Shown here: positions 37,082 through 44,318 of the stretch, piece by piece
Numbering within the stretch: position 1 is the first letter of the stretch
How the letters are laid out: each line of letters begins with the position of its first letter
NCBI GenBank assembly: GCA_023439505.1
Contig: JAEXNR010000007.1
Span: forward strand, 434,001 to 498,000
DNA: 64,000 nucleotides
From: Bacillota bacterium
GTDB lineage: Bacteria > Bacillota > Clostridia > Lachnospirales > Lachnospiraceae
Direction of reading: 5' to 3'
Position numbers and translations under genes: made by a program
The notes under the pieces: generated by a model
Told to the model about the DNA's origin: nothing
Database searches by the model: none
What the model saw: only the letters and a program-made list of their open reading frames with translations

Positions 37082-38017
37082 TCAGTTTTTTGCCCGCAGC
37101 TCTTTGGCAAGAGCATCAATCGTACTTCTTGTCGGTATTGAGCTTTGCGCACCTTTTTCTGTCACCACTACAGAAGAAACCAAATTAGCAAAGTCAATTG
37201 CTTCTTCACTGGTTTTTTCTTCTGCCAAAGCTACCGCAAAAGCACCGATAAAACTGTCTCCCGCTGCTGTTGTATCTTTGGCTACAACCTTTCGTACCGG
37301 ATGAATCGATACCTTTTCCCCATTTGCATATAATGCTCCTCGTTCACCCAGTGTTACAATAACATTCCCCACCCCCTTACGCAAAAAGTAGTTCGTTGCA
37401 TTTTCCATTGATTCTAAATCAAGCTCTGTTCCCTGCACCAACCTCTGAATCTCTGATTCGTTGGGAATCAGAAAGTCTATTTTGCTTAATATATCATCCG
37501 GTATTGCATTGGGTGCAGGCGCCGGATTTAAAATCACAACTTTGTTTAACTCTTTGGCTCTGTTGATTGCATAATAAATTGCGTCATGTGGTATTTCCAT
37601 TTGAAGCAGAACAATATCACATTCCTGAAAAAGTTGATCTGCCTGTTTCAGATACTCTGTATTACACGCAAGGTTGGCACCCGGTATCACAATGATACTG
37701 TTATTGCCCTCTCTCGTAATATAGATCAGAGCAGTGCCTGTTTTACTGTCTTCCCTGATTTTAAGAAAATCAGTATTTACAAAACTGCTCTTCAACGCCT
37801 CTATCTGAATATGTCCGAATTCATCATCACCTATGCAGCCAAGAATTTTAACCAAACCGCCCAACTTGCCGACGGAGCACGCCTGATTTGCGCCTTTCCC
37901 CCCTGGTATGTACTGCAGCTGCGTGCCGATCACGGTTTCTCCCATTGCCGGCATACTCTGGAGCTCTGTAACCAGATCAATATTGAGACTTCCTACTACC
38001 AAAATGTTTTTCTTCAT
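37082..38017 (-). CDS. rbsK: Ribokinase (PfkB family)
   Basis: A 311-residue PfkB sugar kinase, best matching ribokinase: VVGSLNIDLVTELQSMPAMG, GGKGANQACSVGKLG (residues 39 onward), VILNPAPAP, FLIPNESEIQRL, and the catalytic signature DTTAAGDSFIGAF. All the usual active-site residues are present, so it should make ribose 5-phosphate. GGGAGG sits 5 bases before the ATG at 38017; the longer frame from 38047 would start inside the operator and is rejected. First gene of the uptake operon and divergent from the LacI-kinase fusion. Confidence 0.93.
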   Translation of the reverse strand: MKKNILVVGSLNIDLVTELQSMPAMGETVIGTQLQYIPGGKGANQACSVGKLGGLVKILGCIGDDEFGHIQIEALKSSFVNTDFLKIREDSKTGTALIYITREGNNSIIVIPGANLACNTEYLKQADQLFQECDIVLLQMEIPHDAIYYAINRAKELNKVVILNPAPAPNAIPDDILSKIDFLIPNESEIQRLVQGTELDLESMENATNYFLRKGVGNVIVTLGERGALYANGEKVSIHPVRKVVAKDTTAAGDSFIGAFAVALAEEKTSEEAIDFANLVSSVVVTEKGAQSSIPTRSTIDALAKELRAKN

Positions 38018-38039
38018 TCTGTCCTCCCTTTTGTAGTAT

Positions 38040-38064
38040 GAAAACATTTTCCGTAAATGTTTTC
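38040..38064. promoter_or_regulatory. Perfect inverted-repeat operator for the ribosyl operon
   Basis: GAAAACATTT and AAATGTTTTC are perfect 10-bp inverted arms around a 5-base centre. It lies just downstream of the -10 box of the rbsK promoter, where a bound repressor would block initiation or clearance. The half-sites resemble LacI/CcpA-family operators. The divergent LacI-type regulator is the obvious candidate ligand. Confidence 0.75.
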
Positions 38065-38073
38065 GTTAACTAT

Positions 38074-38101
38074 ATCATAGCATATAATTTTAGTTTGTCA
38101 A
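38074..38101 (-). promoter_or_regulatory. Sigma-A promoter of the ribosyl operon
   Basis: On the minus strand TTGACA (38096-38101), a 16-base spacer, then TATGAT (38074-38079). The inverted-repeat operator at 38040-38064 covers the presumed start of transcription. Confidence 0.75.
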
Positions 38102-38169
38102 CCATAATATATCTTTTTACACAATAAAAGTATTTTCCTAAATTATTTTCCTGTAATATATGGCTATAT

Positions 38170-38198
38170 TTGACACACATTCAATAGTATACTATAAT
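38170..38198 (+). promoter_or_regulatory. Consensus sigma-A promoter of the LacI-kinase fusion gene
   Basis: TTGACA (38170-38175), a 17-base spacer, and TATAAT (38193-38198): a perfect consensus. The in-frame ATG at 38197 falls inside the -10 box, which proves that translation starts further in, at 38227. No copy of the 38040 inverted repeat is seen between this promoter and the gene. Confidence 0.88.
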
Positions 38199-38226
38199 GA
38201 ATCTAAAATTATCTGTGAGGTGTGCT

Positions 38227-40140
38227 ATGACAATAAAAGATATCGCAAATCTGGCCGGAGTTTCCATATCGACTGTTTCAAAGATCATTCATAACAAAGA
38301 TGAGAACATAAATATAGAGACACGCAACCGTGTATTAAGAATTGTAAAAGAATATAATTACACACCCTATGGTTCTTCGATACAGACTTCCACCATAAAG
38401 ACCTTTCTATTGGGTGTCTTATTGAATACCTCGGCTCATTCGAATCCATTTATCTTTGGCATAATAAAAACCGCGCAGCTTCATGGGTATACTGTTTTGC
38501 TAAGTTCCAGTCAAAACAGTGCACAAGAGGAGTTGAAATGTATCACTGCTTTCTGTAAAAATAAAATTGACGGCTTGATATGGGAACCGATCAATAACGA
38601 AAGTTTATCTCACGAACACTATTTTAGCAGTAAGGAGATTCCAATTCATTATATCGGTCAACCGAATATGGATCATTCATTTGGTATCGATTTTCTGAAA
38701 ATGGGGTATCAGGCGACCCAAAGTCTCATTGAATATAATCATTCTAAGATTGCCTGTCTGGTGAAGAAAGGAAGCACAAGATCTGATTTGGTTTTTGAAG
38801 GGTTTAAGCGCTGTCTGTTTGACAATGCCATTCCTTTCTCCTCCTCCATGCAGATACCGGCCGAAATGACCGATTATACTTCCCACATCCTGTTGAACCA
38901 CTATACCGGAATCGTGTCCTCTCATTTTATTAACGCACTTAATTTATGTGAATATCTTGATCAGCTTCAATACAATATTCCTTACGACCTGTCACTTGTC
39001 AGTTTAAGAGATGATACCAGAGAGAATATTTCACATCCAAAAATATCCTGTATCAGTATTCCCTATTATGAATTTGGGGAATATGTTGCAAATCATTTAA
39101 TTCAGACCTGTGAGAAAAATGATACGGACAGCCAGAATTTTCAACGGGAATACTTGCTGGAGAACACATGCAGTATTGATATTCCCGTAACAGAAAGGGC
39201 TCAGAAAATCATCGTAGTCGGCAGTATTAATATTGATATCATATTGAATGTTGATACCCTTCCCCAATCAGGAAGAACCATCCGTTCCAACAGTTCATCA
39301 GTAAATCCGGGCGGAAAGGGAATCAATCAGTCAGTAGGAGTAGCGAAATTAAATCATCCCGTATCCTTACTTGGCAGAGTCGGAAATGATTATGAGGCAA
39401 ACCTGATCTATCGTTCCATGTCTGATCATGCCATTGATGTAAAAGGAATCAAAAGAGATCTTTCCTCTGAAACCGGTAAGGCTTATATCCATGTTCAAAG
39501 TGATGGGGAAAGTACAATATCATTATTACCCGGAGCAAATAAAAATTTGTCCGTGAAGGATATTCAATCACATACCAGAATGTTTGACAATACCAGTTTT
39601 TGTCTGTTACAAACCGAGGTTCCGGTCGACACCATTTTAGCTGCCGCACAAATCGCACAGTCGAAGGGGGTTCAAACAATTTTAAAACCGGCAGCATTAA
39701 AATCCGTTTCCCATGAACTCATGAGGAACATATCCATCTTTATTCCCAATGATAAGGAAGCTGATATTTTATGCCCCCACCTGGAATCCACCGAAGAAAA
39801 AGCGGATTATTTTCTTTCCCTTGGTGCTAAAACCGTCATTATCACATTGGGTTCCCACGGCTGCTATGTGAAGAATCAAACCCTTCACAAACTGTTCCCC
39901 GCCATCCCCTTTACCGCCGTTGATACCACAGGAGCCGCAGATGCTTTCATATCCGCACTTGCTGTTTATCTATCTAATGGGTTTTCTCTTGAGAAATCAG
40001 TCCGGATCGCTTCCTATGCGGCTGCATTCTGTGTTAACCGGCAAGGTGTAGTGCCTGCGTTAGTGGATCGAATTACTCTGGAAAACTATATCAACAATGT
40101 GGATTACTCTCTCCTAAAACTTGAGGAAGGTCGGGAGTAG
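38227..40140 (+). CDS. LacI-type transcriptional regulator fused to a ribokinase-like domain
   Basis: About 637 residues. Residues 1-55 are a LacI helix-turn-helix and hinge (IKDIANLAGVSISTVSKIIH). About 56-320 are a periplasmic-binding-like effector domain, weakly conserved. About 328-637 are a PfkB domain with VVGSINIDIILNVDTLPQSG, NPGGKGINQSVGVAKL and DTTGAADAFISAL. The kinase keeps the GGKGxN and final catalytic Asp but differs from the neighbouring RbsK: GAAD instead of an AGD/GAGD anion hole, LKPAAL instead of LNPAPA, and NDKE instead of NExE. It may be a sensor rather than an active kinase. GAGGT stands 5 bases before the ATG. Divergent from the ribosyl operon. Confidence 0.9.
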   Translation: MTIKDIANLAGVSISTVSKIIHNKDENINIETRNRVLRIVKEYNYTPYGSSIQTSTIKTFLLGVLLNTSAHSNPFIFGIIKTAQLHGYTVLLSSSQNSAQEELKCITAFCKNKIDGLIWEPINNESLSHEHYFSSKEIPIHYIGQPNMDHSFGIDFLKMGYQATQSLIEYNHSKIACLVKKGSTRSDLVFEGFKRCLFDNAIPFSSSMQIPAEMTDYTSHILLNHYTGIVSSHFINALNLCEYLDQLQYNIPYDLSLVSLRDDTRENISHPKISCISIPYYEFGEYVANHLIQTCEKNDTDSQNFQREYLLENTCSIDIPVTERAQKIIVVGSINIDIILNVDTLPQSGRTIRSNSSSVNPGGKGINQSVGVAKLNHPVSLLGRVGNDYEANLIYRSMSDHAIDVKGIKRDLSSETGKAYIHVQSDGESTISLLPGANKNLSVKDIQSHTRMFDNTSFCLLQTEVPVDTILAAAQIAQSKGVQTILKPAALKSVSHELMRNISIFIPNDKEADILCPHLESTEEKADYFLSLGAKTVIITLGSHGCYVKNQTLHKLFPAIPFTAVDTTGAADAFISALAVYLSNGFSLEKSVRIASYAAAFCVNRQGVVPALVDRITLENYINNVDYSLLKLEEGRE

Positions 40141-40492
40141 ATTGCCCGGATGACTGAACCACAGCTATTGATGTTTGCTATCGTTAATTTCTTGCTGATT
40201 AATAGTCAGGTAATGTCCGAAGTTTATTTGACCTTTATGCATAAGGGGTATCAACCTAAGACGGGACGGTGTACGCAAATTCTGTTTCATGTATATTCAC
40301 ATGCTACGCATAAGTATTGGATTTGTTAAATCCTATCTGTTACAAAATAAATGATCCATTAGATGATACCAATAAAAAAAGCCTTGAGGTGTGCATACAG
40401 CACACCTCAAGGCTTTTTTATACATTGATCCTCGGGAGCCCTTTTACAAGTAGCAATCATAGATTGAAAAACCGTGGAATTAAGATAATTTA
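40141..40492. other. Gap after the LacI-kinase gene
   Basis: A 350-base gap ending in a strong bidirectional terminator (40374-40419). On the plus strand 40150-40329 is a 59-codon open frame beginning MTEPQLLMFAIVNFLLINSQ, without a convincing ribosome binding site and resembling nothing I recognise; it may be a remnant or chance. Confidence 0.4.
40374..40419. terminator. Bidirectional terminator between convergent genes
   Basis: A perfect 14-bp stem, GCCTTGAGGTGTGC with GCACACCTCAAGGC, a 5-base loop, flanked by A7 on the left and T6 on the right. It ends the plus-strand LacI-kinase transcript and the minus-strand transcript of the Ig-like protein. Confidence 0.95.
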
Positions 40493-41533
40493 TTACTTAA
40501 TATATTGATAGTAACCATTCGTTACTATTTTATAACTGTCATATTCAAAGGTGCTTAACTCAAAAGAGTCTTGATATATCCCCGGTTGAAAAGGACGACC
40601 AAAAGTATCATCAATTACTTTTTCGCATTTAACCATTTTTTTATCCTTATAAAATACAATATAAACGTTTCCTTTAATTTCATAAGGTTCATTGTTTACC
40701 AAAGTATACTTAAATTTAAGAAGTTCGTTGCCCCAATTCTGTACCGTCTCCACACTATCCAAATAAAATTCTGCCGTATCAACTTCTGACATAAGATCAC
40801 TTTTATAGGAGTAAAAAATTTTTTCTTTTCCATCAGATGCTAGTTTATATGACGATCCTTCTACTGTGATTATTGTTCCTGTTTTCTCTATTTTCACAAC
40901 ACTATCATCATAAACTCTGACCATTTCTTTAGTTGTTTTCCCGGGAAGAACTATAATATTATTACTTCTGCCAGAAGACAATGAACCAGAAGTGGTATGT
41001 CCTTCGTAATCTACTGTAACATATACAGGTAATGCTAATTCATTCTTTACGGTAATGACAACATGACGATCCACCAATTTGCATGTTGCAGTTACTTTCT
41101 TAAGAACAGTCTTCTCTGACGGCATATTGACCACCTTAATATTACAAGTCAAAGTTTTTTTTCCCACTTTAGCCTTGATTTTACAATCGCCAACGCCTAC
41201 GGGTGATACGATTCCATCAGTGGTAACAGTTGCAACTTTTTTATTTGTACTTGAGAATTCTACTACTGAAGAAGTATTATTGTAAACCCTTAGTTTTAAC
41301 TTTGTACTATAGTCTGTTAACTTTTTATCAGATGAATATTTTTTGGCCTGTTTATAGTACAAAGTGCAGTCTTTATAATTTAGTTTCAATGTCTTGTCAA
41401 TGTTTGCCGTATGCTCTGCTACTTCATTTTCTTCAGATATCTCAGCCGCATAAATACTTTCTTCCTTGAATGATGAAAAAATCAGGATAAGTGCTAAAGC
41501 AAGTAAAAAAATTGGTTTTAATAGTTTTTTCAT
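40493..41533 (-). CDS. Secreted protein with bacterial Ig-like (Big_2) domain
   Basis: A 346-residue protein with a signal peptide (MKKLLKPIFLLALALILIFS, cleavage probably after residue 30). Residues about 48-135 form a Big_2 domain, with the telltale pattern STNKKVATVTTDGIVSPVG followed by VGDCKIKAKVGKK. The rest is beta-rich and unassigned. No sortase or choline-binding anchor is visible, so it may be released or bound loosely to the wall. GGGAGG lies 6 bases before the ATG. Flanked by terminators, so monocistronic. Function unknown. Confidence 0.85.
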   Translation of the reverse strand: MKKLLKPIFLLALALILIFSSFKEESIYAAEISEENEVAEHTANIDKTLKLNYKDCTLYYKQAKKYSSDKKLTDYSTKLKLRVYNNTSSVVEFSSTNKKVATVTTDGIVSPVGVGDCKIKAKVGKKTLTCNIKVVNMPSEKTVLKKVTATCKLVDRHVVITVKNELALPVYVTVDYEGHTTSGSLSSGRSNNIIVLPGKTTKEMVRVYDDSVVKIEKTGTIITVEGSSYKLASDGKEKIFYSYKSDLMSEVDTAEFYLDSVETVQNWGNELLKFKYTLVNNEPYEIKGNVYIVFYKDKKMVKCEKVIDDTFGRPFQPGIYQDSFELSTFEYDSYKIVTNGYYQYIK

Positions 41534-41889
41534 TGTTATCCTCCCAAATGTATTTTCCCTTGGGTTAATCGTACCATAATATTACATATTATGCAATATT
41601 TTAATACTGTTTTCTGAAATTCGACTTCGTTACTGTTCACACGATCACACGAATTCACACGTTCATTGTTCGAGGTGGTTACCATGTGATTGTTATCCTT
41701 TTGCAGTATCATACTTGTAGCGATCTACCTAGTCAGAAGCTCTAACAAAGTCACCTTCCGCATCCGTAGGGAGGCTATTCCTGTAGTGGATCATCTCCTG
41801 TACCAGGGAACACATTTTTTTATTCCAGGTACGGTCAGGTTCGATTTGGTTTTTTGCTTTCAGATTATTCTAGTAAAGACATTTATACT
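41534..41889. other. Gap between Ig-like protein gene and HxlR regulator
   Basis: About 355 bases with no convincing gene. It includes an A+T-rich stretch near 41570-41610 suited to promoters, and three copies of CACACG at 41638, 41646 and 41656. A plus-strand frame from 41690 continues into the antisense of the HxlR gene and lacks a ribosome binding site. Composition of 41660-41850 is less A+T-rich than its surroundings and may be a decayed gene, but I cannot identify one. Confidence 0.4.
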
Positions 41890-42219
41890 TTACTGTTTTA
41901 TGTGGGTTTCTCCCCATTGCTTCATAAATTCCAAAACAGGTATAAAACTGCTGCCTAATTCGGTCAATGAATATTCTACTTTTGGCGGAACTTCCTTGTA
42001 ATCATATCGTGAAATAAATCCGTCCGCTTCTAATTCCCGTAATTGTTTTGATAAAGATGATTCCGTGATGTCTCCGATATGGCGATGCAAATTACCAAAG
42101 CGATTAATATTTTGCAAAGCAATATAATATAAGATTTCTATTTTCCATTTACCTCCAACTATTTTCTGAATAGTCGAAATAGTTGTGCAACGTTGGATAG
42201 ATAATTCACTTTTTCTCAT
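41890..42219 (-). CDS. HxlR-family transcriptional regulator
   Basis: About 109 residues, a winged helix-turn-helix of the HxlR/MarR-like type: a Cys near the N-terminus (SIQRC, a position often redox- or electrophile-sensitive in this family), VGGKWKIEILYYI, FGNLHRHIGDITESSLSKQL as recognition helix, and the wing RYDYKEVPPKVEYSLTELG. The frame begins at 42255, but GGAGGAGGG lies before the ATG at 42219. It is divergent from the tandem radical SAM genes and probably controls them through GTAC-containing sites in the shared intergenic region. Confidence 0.92.
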   Translation of the reverse strand: MRKSELSIQRCTTISTIQKIVGGKWKIEILYYIALQNINRFGNLHRHIGDITESSLSKQLRELEADGFISRYDYKEVPPKVEYSLTELGSSFIPVLEFMKQWGETHIKQ

Positions 42220-42275
42220 TTTAGTTCCCTCCTCCAATCTATGACCATTATACAATACATACTTTCAAATATCAA

Positions 42276-42315
42276 TGTACATCAAATAAGTACAGTACTT
42301 TTATTTTTATTGTAC
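42276..42315. promoter_or_regulatory. Putative HxlR operator: four GTAC half-sites
   Basis: GTAC occurs at 42277, 42290, 42295 and 42312 in 39 bases, including the perfect palindrome AAGTACAGTACTT (42288-42300). The cluster lies between the divergent hxlR-like and radical SAM genes, directly before the TATAAT box. Confidence 0.55.
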
Positions 42316-42321
42316 ACCTCA

Positions 42322-42327
42322 TATAAT
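42322..42327 (+). promoter_or_regulatory. -10 box of the radical SAM operon
   Basis: TATAAT on the plus strand, 22 bases before the first radical SAM start codon. The -35 region is poor, as expected for a promoter needing or blocked by a regulator bound at the adjacent GTAC sites. Confidence 0.5.
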
Positions 42328-42349
42328 ATACTTGAAAGGAGTTGACTTT

Positions 42350-43234
42350 ATGCATTTTACAGGCACAATCTGGCGTCCGCCCTATGAAGCAAATTCCGCT
42401 TTATTGCAGGTGACGGCTGGCTGTACACACCATAATTGTAAATTTTGTTCTCTTTATAAGGATTTGCCTTTCAAATTCAGGTTATCACCCATGAGTGAGG
42501 TAGAAGAAGATTTACATGAACTCAGTGCATACCATTCCTGTGCAAAACGGATATTCTTGACAGGAGCTAACCCGTTTGCTCTTAGTGTTGACAAACTGAC
42601 AGAGATAGCTCATAAGGTTTATAAATATTTACCTAAAGTTAAAAGTATTGGCTGTTTTTCAAGAGTAACAGACATTACCCCAAAGACACTTGAACAACTT
42701 AAAGAACTACGCCAATTGGGCTATAACGGTATTATTATTGGAACAGAAACAGGTGATGATGATACGCTTCGCTTTATGCGTAAGGGGTATCAAGCAAAAG
42801 ATATTGTCGAACAGTTAAACAGGCTTGATGAAGCGCAGATAGCCTACCATATATCCTACTTAAACGGTCTTGCAGATATGGGTAATAACCAAAAGGCAGC
42901 GTTGAATACTGCAAAAATTTATAATCAAATCAATCCTGTTAGTTTAAGCATAGTTGCATTGACAATATTTCCTGAGTCGGATTTGTTCAACGAAATAAGA
43001 AACGGTAGTTTTACGGAAACAGATGAATTGGAGAAATTACTGGAACAAAAAACTTTGATTAAACATTTGACAATTCAAACGACCTTGTATGCAAACACAA
43101 TTTCCAATACAGCCCCAATGGTTGGAGAATTGCCGCAGGATAAAGAAAAAATGATTACGCAATTGCAATATGCGATTGACAATACTGATGAATCGGAGCT
43201 TGAACGGTATCGAAAAAATATCCGGCACCTGTAA
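42350..43234 (+). CDS. Radical SAM protein, first of tandem pair
   Basis: About 294 residues. The N-terminus MHFTGTIWRPPYEA is followed by an iron-sulfur motif GCTHHNCKFC with spacing C-x4-C-x2-C, differing from the common C-x3-C-x2-C but shared by a subgroup of Elp3-like radical SAM proteins. Later landmarks: RIFLTGANPFA, IIGTETGDDDTLRFM, and IFPESDLF. The start is the ATG at 42350 with AAAGGAG 8 bases before it. Substrate unknown. Overlapping function with the next gene is likely, as they are paralogues. Confidence 0.9.
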   Translation: MHFTGTIWRPPYEANSALLQVTAGCTHHNCKFCSLYKDLPFKFRLSPMSEVEEDLHELSAYHSCAKRIFLTGANPFALSVDKLTEIAHKVYKYLPKVKSIGCFSRVTDITPKTLEQLKELRQLGYNGIIIGTETGDDDTLRFMRKGYQAKDIVEQLNRLDEAQIAYHISYLNGLADMGNNQKAALNTAKIYNQINPVSLSIVALTIFPESDLFNEIRNGSFTETDELEKLLEQKTLIKHLTIQTTLYANTISNTAPMVGELPQDKEKMITQLQYAIDNTDESELERYRKNIRHL

Positions 43235-43256
43235 AACTCCGGGAAAGGAAATAAAA

Positions 43257-44135
43257 ATGCACTTTACAGGAAGAACCTGGCGACCGCCGTATGAAGCATA
43301 TTCGGTTATCTTACAAGCAGCTTCTGGCTGTACCTATAACAAATGTCGATTTTGTAGTCTATATCGTGGAGAATGCTTCCGCATGTCGCCAATAAACGAA
43401 ATCGAGGAAGATTTGGCTGAAATAAAAAGTTATCAGCCTAATGCACGCCGTGTCTTCTTGACCGGAGCAAATCCATTTGCTATGAACTATGAGAATCTTA
43501 AAATAAGGGCCTTAACAATAAGAGACTATCTGATTAAGTGTCAGAACATCGCTATGTTTGCAAGTATTTCAGATATAAAATCAAAATCAGTTCATCAGCT
43601 TAGAAAATTACGAGCAATGGGCATAAACGGATTAAGTATAGGAACCGAAAGTGGAGATAATGAAACGCTTGCTTTAGCCAATAAAGGCTACACAGCCGAA
43701 GATATTGTTGATCAGTGCAATAAACTGGACGAAGCCGGAATTGAATATTCCTTTGTTTATATGACTGGTCTTGCGGGAAAAGGAAATGGTAAGCGAAACG
43801 CAATTAACAGTGCTAAGATTTTCAATCAGCTAAATCCTTATTTTTTAAGCATTGATTCTCTTACGCTATTTCCTGATACAGAACTGTATTCTTGGTCAAT
43901 AAGAAATAAATTTACTCCCGCAAGAGAGCATGAACGAATAGAAGAAATGATAACTCTTTTGGAAAATCTGCAAATTCGTACACATTTACAAGCGGATACA
44001 AAATCAAATTATAAGCCTTTGTCAGGAACACTTCCATATGATAAAGCAAGCATTATAGGAGAATTGCGTTATGTCTTAAAAACAGTAAGCGAGCAGGAAA
44101 TGGTTAACTATCGAAACAGCTTAAAATCCTTATAA
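43257..44135 (+). CDS. Radical SAM protein, second of tandem pair
   Basis: About 292 residues, clearly paralogous to the preceding protein, with roughly half of positions alike: MHFTGRTWRPPYEA, GCTYNKCRFC (again C-x4-C-x2-C), RVFLTGANPFAM, SIGTESGDNETLALA, LFPDTELY. The frame extends upstream to 43170, overlapping the first gene, but the conserved N-terminus and AAGGA point to the ATG at 43257, 22 bases after the first gene's stop. A convergent terminator follows at 44236-44276. Confidence 0.9.
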   Translation: MHFTGRTWRPPYEAYSVILQAASGCTYNKCRFCSLYRGECFRMSPINEIEEDLAEIKSYQPNARRVFLTGANPFAMNYENLKIRALTIRDYLIKCQNIAMFASISDIKSKSVHQLRKLRAMGINGLSIGTESGDNETLALANKGYTAEDIVDQCNKLDEAGIEYSFVYMTGLAGKGNGKRNAINSAKIFNQLNPYFLSIDSLTLFPDTELYSWSIRNKFTPAREHERIEEMITLLENLQIRTHLQADTKSNYKPLSGTLPYDKASIIGELRYVLKTVSEQEMVNYRNSLKSL

Positions 44136-44235
44136 TTATAACGCTCTATCTTTGCATATGCGCAAATTTTACGCAAATCGTTTCAAGTTTCCATGTCGAT
44201 TTACGAGGTTTTAAAATCAACATAAAAGAAACCCT

Positions 44236-44276
44236 AAAAGTCCTGTAAACATATATGCCATGGTTACAGGCTTTTA
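44236..44276. terminator. Bidirectional terminator between radical SAM pair and tsf
   Basis: AAAAG-T-CCTGTAA pairs with TTACAGG-C-TTTT around a loop of about 15 bases, giving a T-tract in both directions. It lies between convergent transcripts. Confidence 0.8.
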
Positions 44277-44318
44277 GAGCCTCTTATAAAGTCATTCTAA
44301 AATAATGCTAAATTAGCA

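Noticed and set aside
38197..38226. Upstream ATG for the LacI-kinase fusion
   Set aside because: The ATG at 38197 lies within the TATAAT box of a perfect promoter and could not be translated from that transcript.
40150..40329. 59-codon frame after the LacI-kinase gene
   Set aside because: Weak ribosome binding site, no recognisable domain. Shares a phrase (MHKGYQ) with the radical SAM protein's MRKGYQ, judged a chance match.
41690..42001. 103-codon plus-strand frame with a hydrophobic start
   Set aside because: Runs into the antisense of the HxlR gene and has no ribosome binding site; retained only as an unexplained segment.
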